Positions 1 to 5,943 of a stretch of 7,334 nucleotides of DNA are shown here, piece after piece. Under the pieces are notes generated by a model that made no database searches, was not told where the DNA came from, and worked only from the letters and a program-made list of their open reading frames with translations. Source of the stretch: an uncultured Mucilaginibacter sp. (lineage in GTDB: Bacteria; Bacteroidota; Bacteroidia; Sphingobacteriales; Sphingobacteriaceae); NCBI GenBank assembly GCA_946479225.1, contig CAMLFI010000122.1, forward strand, positions 1-7,334, in the 5' to 3' direction. Position 1 is the first letter of the stretch. Each line of letters starts with the position of its first letter. The translations under genes and the position numbers were made by a program.

Positions 1-966
1 GTAAGTATATGCGCTTACCCAAACCGGCAATACCATATATTTTATGGCATTATTATTATAAGTGGTATCGGTATCGCCTATGCGTTGTTCATCGCCGCCT
101 ATGTCGTTACATATGGCATTATTTATGGTAGGCACGGTTTGCTCCTGCGCTTTTTCAAACCCGCTTTCTGGGTCAAGCTGGTAGGTTTCTGATCGGAAGC
201 CACTCAAATAGCTTTCATTAAATTTTTTAAGCTTCGCAAAGTTCCAGGGGCCCAGCTTGCTCAGCGTTTTCTCTGGCAAAGATTTGCTGGCCGGTACTTC
301 CAGATCATTAAACTCGCAATGCACCGTTCCACTGGCTGATGACCAGCTTGTATGCCTTACCTGCCGTGTTTTGGTCTCGGTGCGGCCATTAACGGTTTCG
401 GTATAGGTTTCGGTGGTATAGTAATAATCGCCGCGCTCGCCGGTATAGTCCGTTACTGTATCGGTATCATAGGTAAAGTAAGGCAAATATACACCTGTTA
501 ATGCCGACGCACTGCCGTTAACTTTAGCAGCCAGATCATTGGGTGCCCACCAAAGGCCCTTAAGCCATTTGTTAAAATAGACAATGCCCTGCTCGCGGGT
601 AACATCAAATGGCAAAACGTAATGCGGCGGCACATACTGCTTGCCGCCATCCAATTTCAAAACCAACGGCGCGGTACAAAACGCGCATTTGTCTGACGAT
701 ACAAAGGAATCTAACAAAGTTTGCGAACCGCAGTTATCGCATTGAACGGTCTTTATGCTGTCGCTTTGTTTTTCAACATCTATACCCGCTACAAAATCAT
801 CCAGATCTACAGCGACTATATCGCACTCTTCGCCGGCATCAATAGCGCTGGTTTGGCCGCAATGGTCGCATTGCAGCGTTTGACTGCCGGGTTTGTAGTA
901 AAGCATTGCGCCGCAACCGGGGCATTTAAGCGAGTTGCTTACCTGGGCAGTGTTAGTATCGGGCAT
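1..966 (-). CDS. YdjG-like double zinc-ribbon protein, C-terminus missing (runs off left edge)
   Basis: The visible 322 codons are open without a stop from an ATG at 966 to base 1. Two four-cysteine zinc ribbons are clear: C15/C18/C33/C36 and C76/C79/C94/C97. Behind them comes a Trp/Tyr-rich globular region with the landmarks PYFTYDTDT, YTGERGDYYYTTET, SASGTVHCEF and IGGDEQ, and the visible part ends in LPVWVSAYTY. This layout fits the family of Bacillus subtilis YdjG, often mis-described as a PriA (primosomal protein N') helicase. No helicase motif is present. Family members usually carry membrane segments near the C-terminus, which would lie outside the window. The start is fixed by an in-frame stop at 997-999, and the 964-966 ATG is the only ATG after it. 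It lies 36 bp downstream of the SPFH gene and is probably co-transcribed with it. In Bacillus, YdjG and YdjH help recruit PspA and YdjI to stressed membrane, and a similar role here is inference. The family call is strong, the function moderate. Confidence 0.85.
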   Translation of the reverse strand, partial: MPDTNTAQVSNSLKCPGCGAMLYYKPGSQTLQCDHCGQTSAIDAGEECDIVAVDLDDFVAGIDVEKQSDSIKTVQCDNCGSQTLLDSFVSSDKCAFCTAPLVLKLDGGKQYVPPHYVLPFDVTREQGIVYFNKWLKGLWWAPNDLAAKVNGSASALTGVYLPYFTYDTDTVTDYTGERGDYYYTTETYTETVNGRTETKTRQVRHTSWSSASGTVHCEFNDLEVPASKSLPEKTLSKLGPWNFAKLKKFNESYLSGFRSETYQLDPESGFEKAQEQTVPTINNAICNDIGGDEQRIGDTDTTYNNNAIKYMVLPVWVSAYTY

Positions 967-1002
967 AAGGCGTTTAAAGGTTTGGTTTTTATGACGTTAA
1001 AG

Positions 1003-2115
1003 TTAGGCCAACGGCGGAGGTACTGCATCAAACAGATCGGCTACCTCGATAACAGTTTGAGCCGTAGCCCAGCTGGCCATTCCCTTTTTCCATAGCATGG
1101 TGTCTTTATTTATTTGTTTGTTACCGATCATTGCCGCGATATCCGAAAGGCTGTGCGGCCCATCCGCTTTACCATTAATTACAATATGATATTGATTGCC
1201 TGCGGGTAGTGGCGGTGGCGCTTCACCACCGGGTGCATTGGCATCAAATTGCCCTTGCTTAAATATATTGCCTACCTGGCCCATCATGGCAGCGCCTACG
1301 CCGAGGCCCATTCCTGCCGCGCCCAGGTTACCGCCAATACTGTTTTCGGCAGATTTTTCGATGGCGTTGGCTGCCTGAAATTGCGCATAAGCGCCCAGGT
1401 TGCCCAAAATACCCATCTGACTGCGCTTATCCAATATTTCCTCTACTTCGGGCGGTAATGATATATTCTCAACCAATAGTTTGGCAAGGTTAAGCCCCAT
1501 CTCTGCAAAATCAGGTTGAATATTGGTAGCTATCAATTGCCCCATTTCGTTGTAATTAGCCGTTAGGTCCAGTATGCCGATCTTTGATTCGGCAACCGCG
1601 TCCATCCCTCTTGAGCTTACTATATTGCGCAATTGTTCATTAATATCACTTACAATAAACTGCGGGTTGGTTGCCGATATGCTTGTTAAAAATACCGCGG
1701 GGTTATCTACTTTAAAATTGAATGAGCCGAATGCCCGCAACCTAACCGGACCAAATTCGGCATCGCGTATCATTACCGGGTTTTTAGTGCCCCATTTCTG
1801 ATCGGTGAATGTACGGGTGCTTATATAATAAACATCGGCTTTGAACGGACTGTTAAAACCATGTTTCCAGCTCATTAAAGTGGTTAGTATAGGCATGTTC
1901 TCGGTAGTTAACTCATAAGTTCCCGGCGAGAAAACATCGGCTATTTTGCCTTCATTTAAAAACACCGTCACCTGCGATTCGCGCACGATCAGCTTCGCTC
2001 CCATCTTTATGGCGTTATCCTGCCGCGGGTATTTCCATACCAATGTATCGTGTGTGGTATCAACCCACTCAATTACATCTATAAATTCGCTTAAAAGTCT
2101 GCTAAAAAGGCCCAT
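1003..2115 (-). CDS. YdjI-like SPFH-domain protein with C-terminal GYF_2 domain
   Basis: This 370-residue protein is a cytoplasmic SPFH (stomatin/prohibitin/flotillin/HflK) relative of the YdjI type, formerly labelled 'virion core protein'. Residues ~1-235 hold the SPFH region, with the family-typical stretches EWVD, MGAKLIVRESQ, PGTYELTT, FNSPFKADVYY, DQKWGT and NPVMIRDAEFG. Residues ~235-255 (ANAIEKSAEN) look helical. Residues 260-285 are a Gly/Ala/Met-rich linker, and 292-305 are Pro-rich. Residues ~308-362 form a GYF_2-like domain (DGPHSLSDIAAMI, LWKKGMASW). As I recall it, B. subtilis YdjI ends in a zinc ribbon, so here the tail is exchanged. No signal peptide or membrane helix is visible, so membrane binding would depend on a partner, probably the downstream zinc-ribbon protein. 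The start is the ATG at 2113-2115. No clear Shine-Dalgarno precedes it, only an AT-rich leader. A role in envelope-stress surveillance is inferred from the Bacillus homologue. Confidence 0.9.
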   Translation of the reverse strand: MGLFSRLLSEFIDVIEWVDTTHDTLVWKYPRQDNAIKMGAKLIVRESQVTVFLNEGKIADVFSPGTYELTTENMPILTTLMSWKHGFNSPFKADVYYISTRTFTDQKWGTKNPVMIRDAEFGPVRLRAFGSFNFKVDNPAVFLTSISATNPQFIVSDINEQLRNIVSSRGMDAVAESKIGILDLTANYNEMGQLIATNIQPDFAEMGLNLAKLLVENISLPPEVEEILDKRSQMGILGNLGAYAQFQAANAIEKSAENSIGGNLGAAGMGLGVGAAMMGQVGNIFKQGQFDANAPGGEAPPPLPAGNQYHIVINGKADGPHSLSDIAAMIGNKQINKDTMLWKKGMASWATAQTVIEVADLFDAVPPPLA

Positions 2116-2195
2116 TTTGTTTAAACAACGTTAGTTTTTCTTTCATAAATATGAATAAAAAACTGCCATTTTGTTACAACAAGATCAGTTTTTTT
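2112..2195. repeat. Duplicated ~28-bp leader block with paired TTGTTNNAACAA inverted repeats
   Basis: Two diverged direct copies begin at 2112 and 2166. Both start CCATTTTGTT and both end in CAG or TAG followed by a T-run. Each copy contains an inverted repeat: TTGTTTAAACAA at 2117-2128, a perfect 12-bp palindrome, and TTGTTACAACAA at 2171-2182. Both fit TTGTTNNAACAA. The copies are 54 bp apart, close to five helical turns. The copy nearest the SPFH gene includes that gene's start codon, and the distal copy also contains an ATG on the minus strand. The geometry suggests paired operator sites for a dimeric regulator, or simply a leader duplication. No protein binding is shown. Confidence 0.5.
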
Positions 2196-2263
2196 TAATA
2201 AATAACCCACAATCACGTAAAGGACTTATAAAGCTATTGTATGGTCTGCGCGGAAGGGAGCTA
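2116..2263. other. Intergenic leader between phospholipase C and SPFH genes
   Basis: These 148 bp separate the stop of the phospholipase gene from the start of the SPFH gene, both on the minus strand. I see no convincing rho-independent terminator after the phospholipase stop and no full Bacteroidota -33/-7 promoter. The closest -7 candidate is TAACGTTG, 12 bp before the SPFH start, with one mismatch to TAnnTTTG. Besides the duplicated palindromic block, two very short ATG-initiated minus-strand reading frames lie here (8 and 14 codons). The second, 2146-2102, overlaps the SPFH start codon. They are too short to call as genes. Confidence 0.4.
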
Positions 2264-3499
2264 TTAGAATTCCGGGGTGATATAACTCGCCAATAAATTT
2301 GGCACCTCTGCCTTATTATAAAAAGCCGATATATTATGCTGCATTGCAGGGCTAATTTTCGCCCCGTTATCATTCTCAAGTTTAACCAACCATTCAGCGT
2401 ATGTTGTATCGGCAAGCGTGTATTCATTTAGTACGGATAAATTCCCGGTGTCATAATTAATATTAGGCAACACCATTGGTCGGCCATCTGCTAATGTAGC
2501 AAGTGCCAGATCGTAGTTTACCATAATACTATCCATACTTTTTAAAAACAGTTCTTCGCAGGTAACGCCTGGGTATTTAAAATCCATTTTTTTTAATGGA
2601 CCAATCTTAGGTAATCTATGCACAAGTCGCGCAAGCAGTTTAGCCATTAAACCCGTTCCGGAATTAGATGTAGTGTTTTGCTTGAATGCGTTTTGTGGTA
2701 TACGGTCGCTGAAAGTTTTTCGGCTGAAGGTTTGGTTGGATAGCCTGATACCCGCCTTATCTGATTGCCGCGCTACACGGGCCAATTCAGGAAACAGATC
2801 TCGCACACCCCAGCGAAAAGTTGATATAGAGGATTCGAGGTTTGGAAATACAGTTTTCAGATCCTGACCATATACTTTACGGAATGCCCGTTCTAAAACC
2901 GGAGTAGCTATCTCAAAACCTATAAAATTATGAAAGGCGACGCTGGCGTAGTTGCCTTTGGCGATCTGGATCACATCAAAGGCAAACTCTATTCTGCTGT
3001 GCGAGGTATGGTCATCATCGTAAGTAATTACATCCCCGAATTTCTTCTTCAACTGCGGATAGTCGATAGCGACAGATACGTTAGTGGCAAGCGAGTGGCC
3101 ATACTTGTCGGCCATGTAGTGCGACAGGGCACCCAATGCAAAGGCATATTCGTTAAGATTGTTAGCTTCCTTTATCAGCGTTAATATAAAATCGCCGCTG
3201 CGCACATAATGTAACAGGTTGGTAAAATACGGACTACCGAAAGGCATATATCCCATATCGGCTACCAGGCTGCCGCCGTAAGTATAGGCATAGGCTTTTG
3301 TTAACTCATCAGTGGTTGCCTTCGGATATTTTTTTAACAGAAGGGGTTTAATATTTCCGGCCCACTCGGCATCAATTATGGCTTCATGTGCAAGGATAGA
3401 GAAGCCGCGTGCGGTATTGAAGGCGACGATACAGCACAAAAGCAACAAAAGGCGTTTGCTTAGATTTATATGCTTTATGATAATTGCACAGTTGAACAT
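2264..3499 (-). CDS. Secreted zinc-dependent phospholipase C family protein
   Basis: This 411-residue protein belongs to the zinc-dependent phospholipase C family (PF00882 type), which cleaves phospholipid head groups using a three-zinc site. The N-terminus carries a basic stretch (KHINLSKR) and a hydrophobic core (LLLLLCCIVAF), ending near NTARG, consistent with Sec export. Candidate zinc ligands follow in family order, numbered from the ATG at 3499: H38 in LAHEAI, D81 in VADMGY, H97 in LLHYVRSGD, H127/D131/H135 in LSHYMADKYGH, and H167 and E171 in HSRIEF. The C-terminal half (RLPKIGPLKKMDF) also resembles relatives I remember from Bacteroidota and Acidobacteria. An upstream in-frame TTG at 3523 would add eight residues. 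I prefer the ATG because it places the signal peptide normally and because the TTG overlaps a CTTTG motif that could be part of a -7 element. It may stand alone or lead into the SPFH pair 148 bp downstream. Lipid substrate and biological role are unknown. Confidence 0.85.
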   Translation of the reverse strand: MFNCAIIIKHINLSKRLLLLLCCIVAFNTARGFSILAHEAIIDAEWAGNIKPLLLKKYPKATTDELTKAYAYTYGGSLVADMGYMPFGSPYFTNLLHYVRSGDFILTLIKEANNLNEYAFALGALSHYMADKYGHSLATNVSVAIDYPQLKKKFGDVITYDDDHTSHSRIEFAFDVIQIAKGNYASVAFHNFIGFEIATPVLERAFRKVYGQDLKTVFPNLESSISTFRWGVRDLFPELARVARQSDKAGIRLSNQTFSRKTFSDRIPQNAFKQNTTSNSGTGLMAKLLARLVHRLPKIGPLKKMDFKYPGVTCEELFLKSMDSIMVNYDLALATLADGRPMVLPNINYDTGNLSVLNEYTLADTTYAEWLVKLENDNGAKISPAMQHNISAFYNKAEVPNLLASYITPEF

Positions 3500-3520
3500 G
3501 CTTAGTTGTAGTTCACTATG

Positions 3521-3528
3521 CAAAGGTC
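3521..3528 (-). promoter_or_regulatory. Possible -7 promoter element for the phospholipase gene
   Basis: The minus strand reads GACCTTTG, one mismatch from the Bacteroidota TAnnTTTG element, ending 21 bp before the preferred ATG. No good TTTG -33 element is visible at the usual 19-bp distance, so this is a weak call. Confidence 0.25.
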
Positions 3529-3706
3529 TGTTTGTAGTTTAAGCTGAAGCTTGGCTTTAAATTACTATATCATTAAATAAATAAGTCGGTTTTGATAAGA
3601 ATTTACTATTTATTAATAAACGAAAGACGTTGAGTTAACCAATTCCTAACAAAGGAATAATGTGGACGGCATGGGCTCTATTTTTCGCCCTAAAACCCGC
3701 TGATTT

Positions 3707-3730
3707 TTTTGCTCCGCTACCGGAGCAAAA
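3707..3730. repeat. Perfect 10-bp hairpin with CTAC loop
   Basis: TTTTGCTCCG pairs exactly with CGGAGCAAAA around the four-base loop CTAC. The hairpin is enclosed by a possible outer stem, GTGGA at 3662-3666 with TCCAC at 3731-3735, so 3662-3735 can fold as one branched unit that also includes the GGGC/GCCC stem. Neither strand has a T-run following the stem, which argues against an ordinary rho-independent terminator. Confidence 0.65.
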
Positions 3731-3750
3731 TCCACCCATTTTACAGCGCA

Positions 3751-3848
3751 TTGATTATCAAATATTTAAATCAATTCTACAGCTAAATTTCCTGACGAAT
3801 AAGTTGTTTCACTTTGTTCCGCTCTAAAATTAAACAGTTGATTATCAA
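3751..3848. repeat. Two identical TTGATTATCAA palindromes, 87 bp apart
   Basis: TTGATTATCAA occurs at 3751-3761 and at 3838-3848. Each is a perfect inverted repeat around one central base, and the second extends to GTTGATTATCAAC (3837-3849). The identical sequence and symmetry could mean regulator binding or a repeated-element motif. Such AT-rich palindromes also arise by chance, so the functional reading is weak. Confidence 0.4.
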
Positions 3849-3910
3849 CAATTTGAAAAAACGCTTACTCCGCTTTGTTCCAATTGTTTCACCCTCGCAA
3901 GCGGAACAAA
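3804..3910. repeat. TTGTTYC-type word cluster with 11-bp inverted repeat
   Basis: TTGTTTCACT and TTGTTCCGCT sit head to tail at 3804-3823. A second pair, TTGTTCC and TTGTTTCACC, occurs at about 3875-3893. TTTGTTCCGCT at 3813-3823 is an exact inverted match to AGCGGAACAAA at 3900-3910, and TTTGTTCC at 3874-3881 can pair with the same right arm. From memory, similar 'GTTCC/GTTTC' word runs occur between genes in this bacterial group, but I cannot confirm copy number here. Confidence 0.5.
3856..3903 (-). terminator. Possible rho-independent terminator of the GH130 gene
   Basis: Reading the minus strand just past the GH130 stop, CGCTT (from 3903) can pair with AAGCG (ending at 3862), and a run of six T follows directly at 3861-3856. 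An inner alternative pairs CCGCTT with AAGCGG, or TTTGTTCC with GGAACAAA. The stem is short and the loop long, so confidence is limited. Position and T-run are right for ending this gene. Confidence 0.35.
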
Positions 3911-3918
3911 CACTATGG

Positions 3919-4968
3919 TTACACGCCTAACCTTTCCAGTATCTCCTGCACAGAAAACGTGGCCCCGCATACAAACTCGTCAGACGCGCCATAGTAAATG
4001 GTGATGGTATCGCCGTCAACCACATGCCCATTGGTAAACACCACATTACCGAAGAATCCGCTTAGCTCATAAGGTTCGGTGGGTATCATAATGGGGGCTT
4101 CGGCTCGTGCTATAACCTTGGTAGGGTCGTTCAAATCAAGCAGGAAAGCGCCCAGGCAATACTGATGCTCTTTGTTGGCGCCGTGGTAGATCTCCAGCCA
4201 ACCCTTGTCTGTTTTAATGGGCGCAGCACCCGCGCCAACCCGGGCGCTGTCCCAACTGTCGGGCCTGGTTTTAATAATGCATTTGTGCCTGCCCCAGTGC
4301 ACACCATCCGGCGATTCAGCTATCCATATGTAATTACCGCCGATATCCACGCTGCTTGGGCGGTGCAGAGCGTAGTATAAGCCATTTATCTTTTCCTCAA
4401 AAATGGCGCAGTCCTTATTATGGGGCGGCAGTATCATGCCGTGGCGCTCAAAGGTTTTCCAGTCCCTTGTAGTACGCATTCCCACTCCTACGCCATTGCC
4501 TGATACGGAGGTGAAGGTTAGGTAATAAGTATCATCTATCTGCGTAACCCTGCAATCCTCAATACCAAAGGCTTCTAAATAGCCCATTCCAAACAGCGAA
4601 CTGTAACCTTCGGGTTCGTAAAAGTTAAGGCCGTCATCGCTGCAAAGCAAACGCAGGTGCGATAGGGTGGTGAGGTAATCCAAACCCATATAACGTATAA
4701 CTCGCGGATCGGTAGTGATGAGTTCAGGGTGTTCGGCAGGTAGCTCTATTATCTCGGTTTTGCCCAGTTCGTTAAGGATTGGGAAGAAGATGGAGCCTTC
4801 CTTTTGTACCGCGTTCTCTGCCACCCGAACAATGAGCCAGATCTTGCCATCAAATTTAAATACACCCGGATTAAGCAAACAAATAATATGCAGGCCTTCC
4901 TCGCTTGGCGGCAGGTCAGCTGGTTTTAGCAATGGGTTTTGGGGGAAACGGCGGGCGATATCACTCAT
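3919..4968 (-). CDS. GH130-family beta-mannoside phosphorylase/glycosidase
   Basis: This 349-residue cytoplasmic protein has the five-bladed beta-propeller pattern of glycoside hydrolase family 130, whose members phosphorolyse or hydrolyse beta-mannosides. Landmarks in order are NPGVF (33-37), SDDGLNF (110-116), EAFGIEDCRV (132-141) with D138 as the likely catalytic acid in the family E-D-x-R motif, GMRTTRDW (163-170), NKDCAIFEEKINGLYYALHRP (184-204, split by motif), GWLEIYHGA (256-264) and YYGASD (325-330). R164, K193 and the Y261-H262 pair are in places where phosphorylases hold phosphate-binding residues, so a phosphorylase is favoured over a hydrolase. That is inference from motif position. 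There is no signal peptide. The start ATG has a good AAAGG Shine-Dalgarno six bases upstream. It appears to be a single-gene unit, divergent from the hydrolase array, with no adjacent mannan enzymes. Exact substrate is unknown. Confidence 0.88.
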   Translation of the reverse strand: MSDIARRFPQNPLLKPADLPPSEEGLHIICLLNPGVFKFDGKIWLIVRVAENAVQKEGSIFFPILNELGKTEIIELPAEHPELITTDPRVIRYMGLDYLTTLSHLRLLCSDDGLNFYEPEGYSSLFGMGYLEAFGIEDCRVTQIDDTYYLTFTSVSGNGVGVGMRTTRDWKTFERHGMILPPHNKDCAIFEEKINGLYYALHRPSSVDIGGNYIWIAESPDGVHWGRHKCIIKTRPDSWDSARVGAGAAPIKTDKGWLEIYHGANKEHQYCLGAFLLDLNDPTKVIARAEAPIMIPTEPYELSGFFGNVVFTNGHVVDGDTITIYYGASDEFVCGATFSVQEILERLGV

Positions 4969-5077
4969 ATTTACCTTTATGAGATAACAGGTGGTTTAAC
5001 CATTAGTTTTATTTGATCTTACCTAAAACGCAAATTCCCCCTTCACTTATTTAAGCATAATCCTTAATATTGCCTTA
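4969..5077. promoter_or_regulatory. Divergent promoter region with TGGTTTAACCA palindrome
   Basis: These 109 bp must carry the start signals for GH130 (minus) and the hydrolase array (plus). TGGTTTAACCA at 4992-5002 is a perfect inverted repeat around one base, 24 bp upstream of the GH130 start codon, and could be an operator. On the plus strand, TAATATTG at 5065-5072 is one mismatch from TAnnTTTG and ends 5 bp before the hydrolase ATG. No matching -33 element is clear on either strand. Confidence 0.35.
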
Positions 5078-5932
5078 ATGGGTTTTTTACAGATCCCCGG
5101 GTTGGGAACAGTACACTTTCATGAATACGGAACAGGTAACAAACCGCTGTTGGCTTTTCATGGCTATGGTATGACCGGCAAACAGTTCCATGTTTTGGAG
5201 CAGTCTGTTTTAAAGGAGTATCATATATACGGCTTTGACCATTTTTTCCATCATCAAAGCAAATTAGATAACTGGACCGAAGAACAAATAGTTGCGGGTA
5301 TGCCACGCACCATGATACGACACTACGCCGAGGAGTGGTTTAAACTGCATGACCGTCAGCGGTTCTCGGTAATGGCCTACTCCATCGGTGCCAACCTGGC
5401 ACTTATATTGGTTGAGGAATTTCCTGATCTTATTGATGAGGTTATCCTGATGGCGCCTGATGGCTTGTCTGTTTTTAAAGGCTTTCATTTTTTATTGCAT
5501 CAGGGTTCCGGCAAACGCCTGTTTAGGCACCTAACCAAAAGCAAATGGATGGCTACGTCGCTGCTAAAAAATTTGCTGCGTATTGGGTTTATCGACCAAA
5601 GTTTATATGATATTGCTTACAATGAGTTGGATACACCAAAAAAGCGTTTGGATGTATATTACACACTTAACCTGATGCGCCTGCTTACTCCAGATACCGA
5701 AAAGCTAGCAGACCTTATCAATCAACATAAAATAAAGTGTATTTTAATATTTGGCAAGCACGACAATTTATTTCCGCATAAAAAAGCGTTGCCATTTATT
5801 GAAAAACTAAACGACCCGGCAATACATCACGTTGATTTGGGCCATTGGCTAATAGTACCCGCGCTTGACGAATATTTAGTTAAATTTGGAGGACAGAACG
5901 CGGCAGAGCATCTGCCCCAGGTAAACCAATAA
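5078..5932 (+). CDS. Alpha/beta hydrolase
   Basis: This 284-residue protein has the alpha/beta hydrolase fold. The oxyanion-hole motif is HGYGMTG (28-34). The nucleophile elbow is AYSIG, with S102 as nucleophile and alanine in place of the usual first glycine. The acid is D229 in FGKHDNLFP, and the histidine is H256 in DLGHW, so the Ser-Asp-His triad is complete. A helical cap of about residues 130-210 is rich in basic and leucine residues (LFRHLTKSKW, LLKNLLRIG), as in lipid- or ester-acting members, but the substrate cannot be read from this. It has no signal peptide and is probably cytoplasmic or loosely membrane-associated. It is the first gene of a plus-strand array, 11 bp ahead of a membrane glycosyltransferase and followed by ispH. 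A role in processing or acylating an isoprenoid glycoside is conceivable but is inference only. Confidence 0.85.
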   Translation: MGFLQIPGLGTVHFHEYGTGNKPLLAFHGYGMTGKQFHVLEQSVLKEYHIYGFDHFFHHQSKLDNWTEEQIVAGMPRTMIRHYAEEWFKLHDRQRFSVMAYSIGANLALILVEEFPDLIDEVILMAPDGLSVFKGFHFLLHQGSGKRLFRHLTKSKWMATSLLKNLLRIGFIDQSLYDIAYNELDTPKKRLDVYYTLNLMRLLTPDTEKLADLINQHKIKCILIFGKHDNLFPHKKALPFIEKLNDPAIHHVDLGHWLIVPALDEYLVKFGGQNAAEHLPQVNQ

Positions 5933-5943
5933 CAAAGCCAACA

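Larger units (their letters stand above)
3500..3918. other. Long non-coding region rich in palindromes and repeated words
   Basis: No credible reading frame occupies this ~420-bp gap between the phospholipase start and the GH130 stop. The segment from about 3545 to 3640 is plain AT-rich DNA. From 3642 onward, inverted repeats come one after another: ATTCCT/AGGAAT at 3642-3658, GGGC/GCCC at 3673-3690, a 10-bp hairpin at 3707-3730, ATTGATT/AATCAAT at 3750-3775, TTGATNATCAA at 3751-3761 and again at 3838-3848, and TTTGTTCCGCT/AGCGGAACAAA at 3813-3823 and 3900-3910. Words of the type TTGTTTCAC and TTTGTTCC recur. The GH130 terminator is likely near 3856-3910, and the phospholipase promoter probably lies close to 3525. 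The rest could be an interspersed repeat, a structured RNA or a decayed mobile element; I cannot tell which. Confidence 0.6.

Noticed and set aside
721..1095. Plus-strand reading frame of 124 codons
   Set aside because: It lies antisense across the zinc-ribbon gene and the 3' end of the SPFH gene, has no family resemblance and no start signals. The minus-strand proteins have clear motifs.
2102..2169. Two mini reading frames (8 and 14 codons) in the SPFH leader as regulatory leader peptides
   Set aside because: They are very short, have no codon-run signature and no attenuator hairpin. Chance ATGs in AT-rich DNA explain them.
2930..3184. Plus-strand reading frame of 84 codons
   Set aside because: It is fully antisense to the phospholipase C family gene, whose metal ligands are encoded on the opposite strand in the same stretch.
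3500..3523. TTG at 3523 as start of the phospholipase gene
   Set aside because: It would add eight residues before a normal signal peptide and overlaps a candidate -7 element. The ATG at 3499 is a better start.
3707..3730. 10-bp hairpin as a rho-independent terminator
   Set aside because: No T-run follows the stem on either strand, and the site is ~190 bp past the GH130 stop.
3842..3850. TTATCAACA as a DnaA box marking an origin
   Set aside because: It is a single site with one mismatch to TTATCCACA, with no cluster and no dnaA, gyrB or parAB genes nearby.
5884..5943. Programmed frameshift joining the hydrolase and glycosyltransferase
   Set aside because: The glycosyltransferase frame is open back to 5884 and overlaps the hydrolase frame, but no slippery sequence or downstream structure is seen, and both proteins are complete alone.
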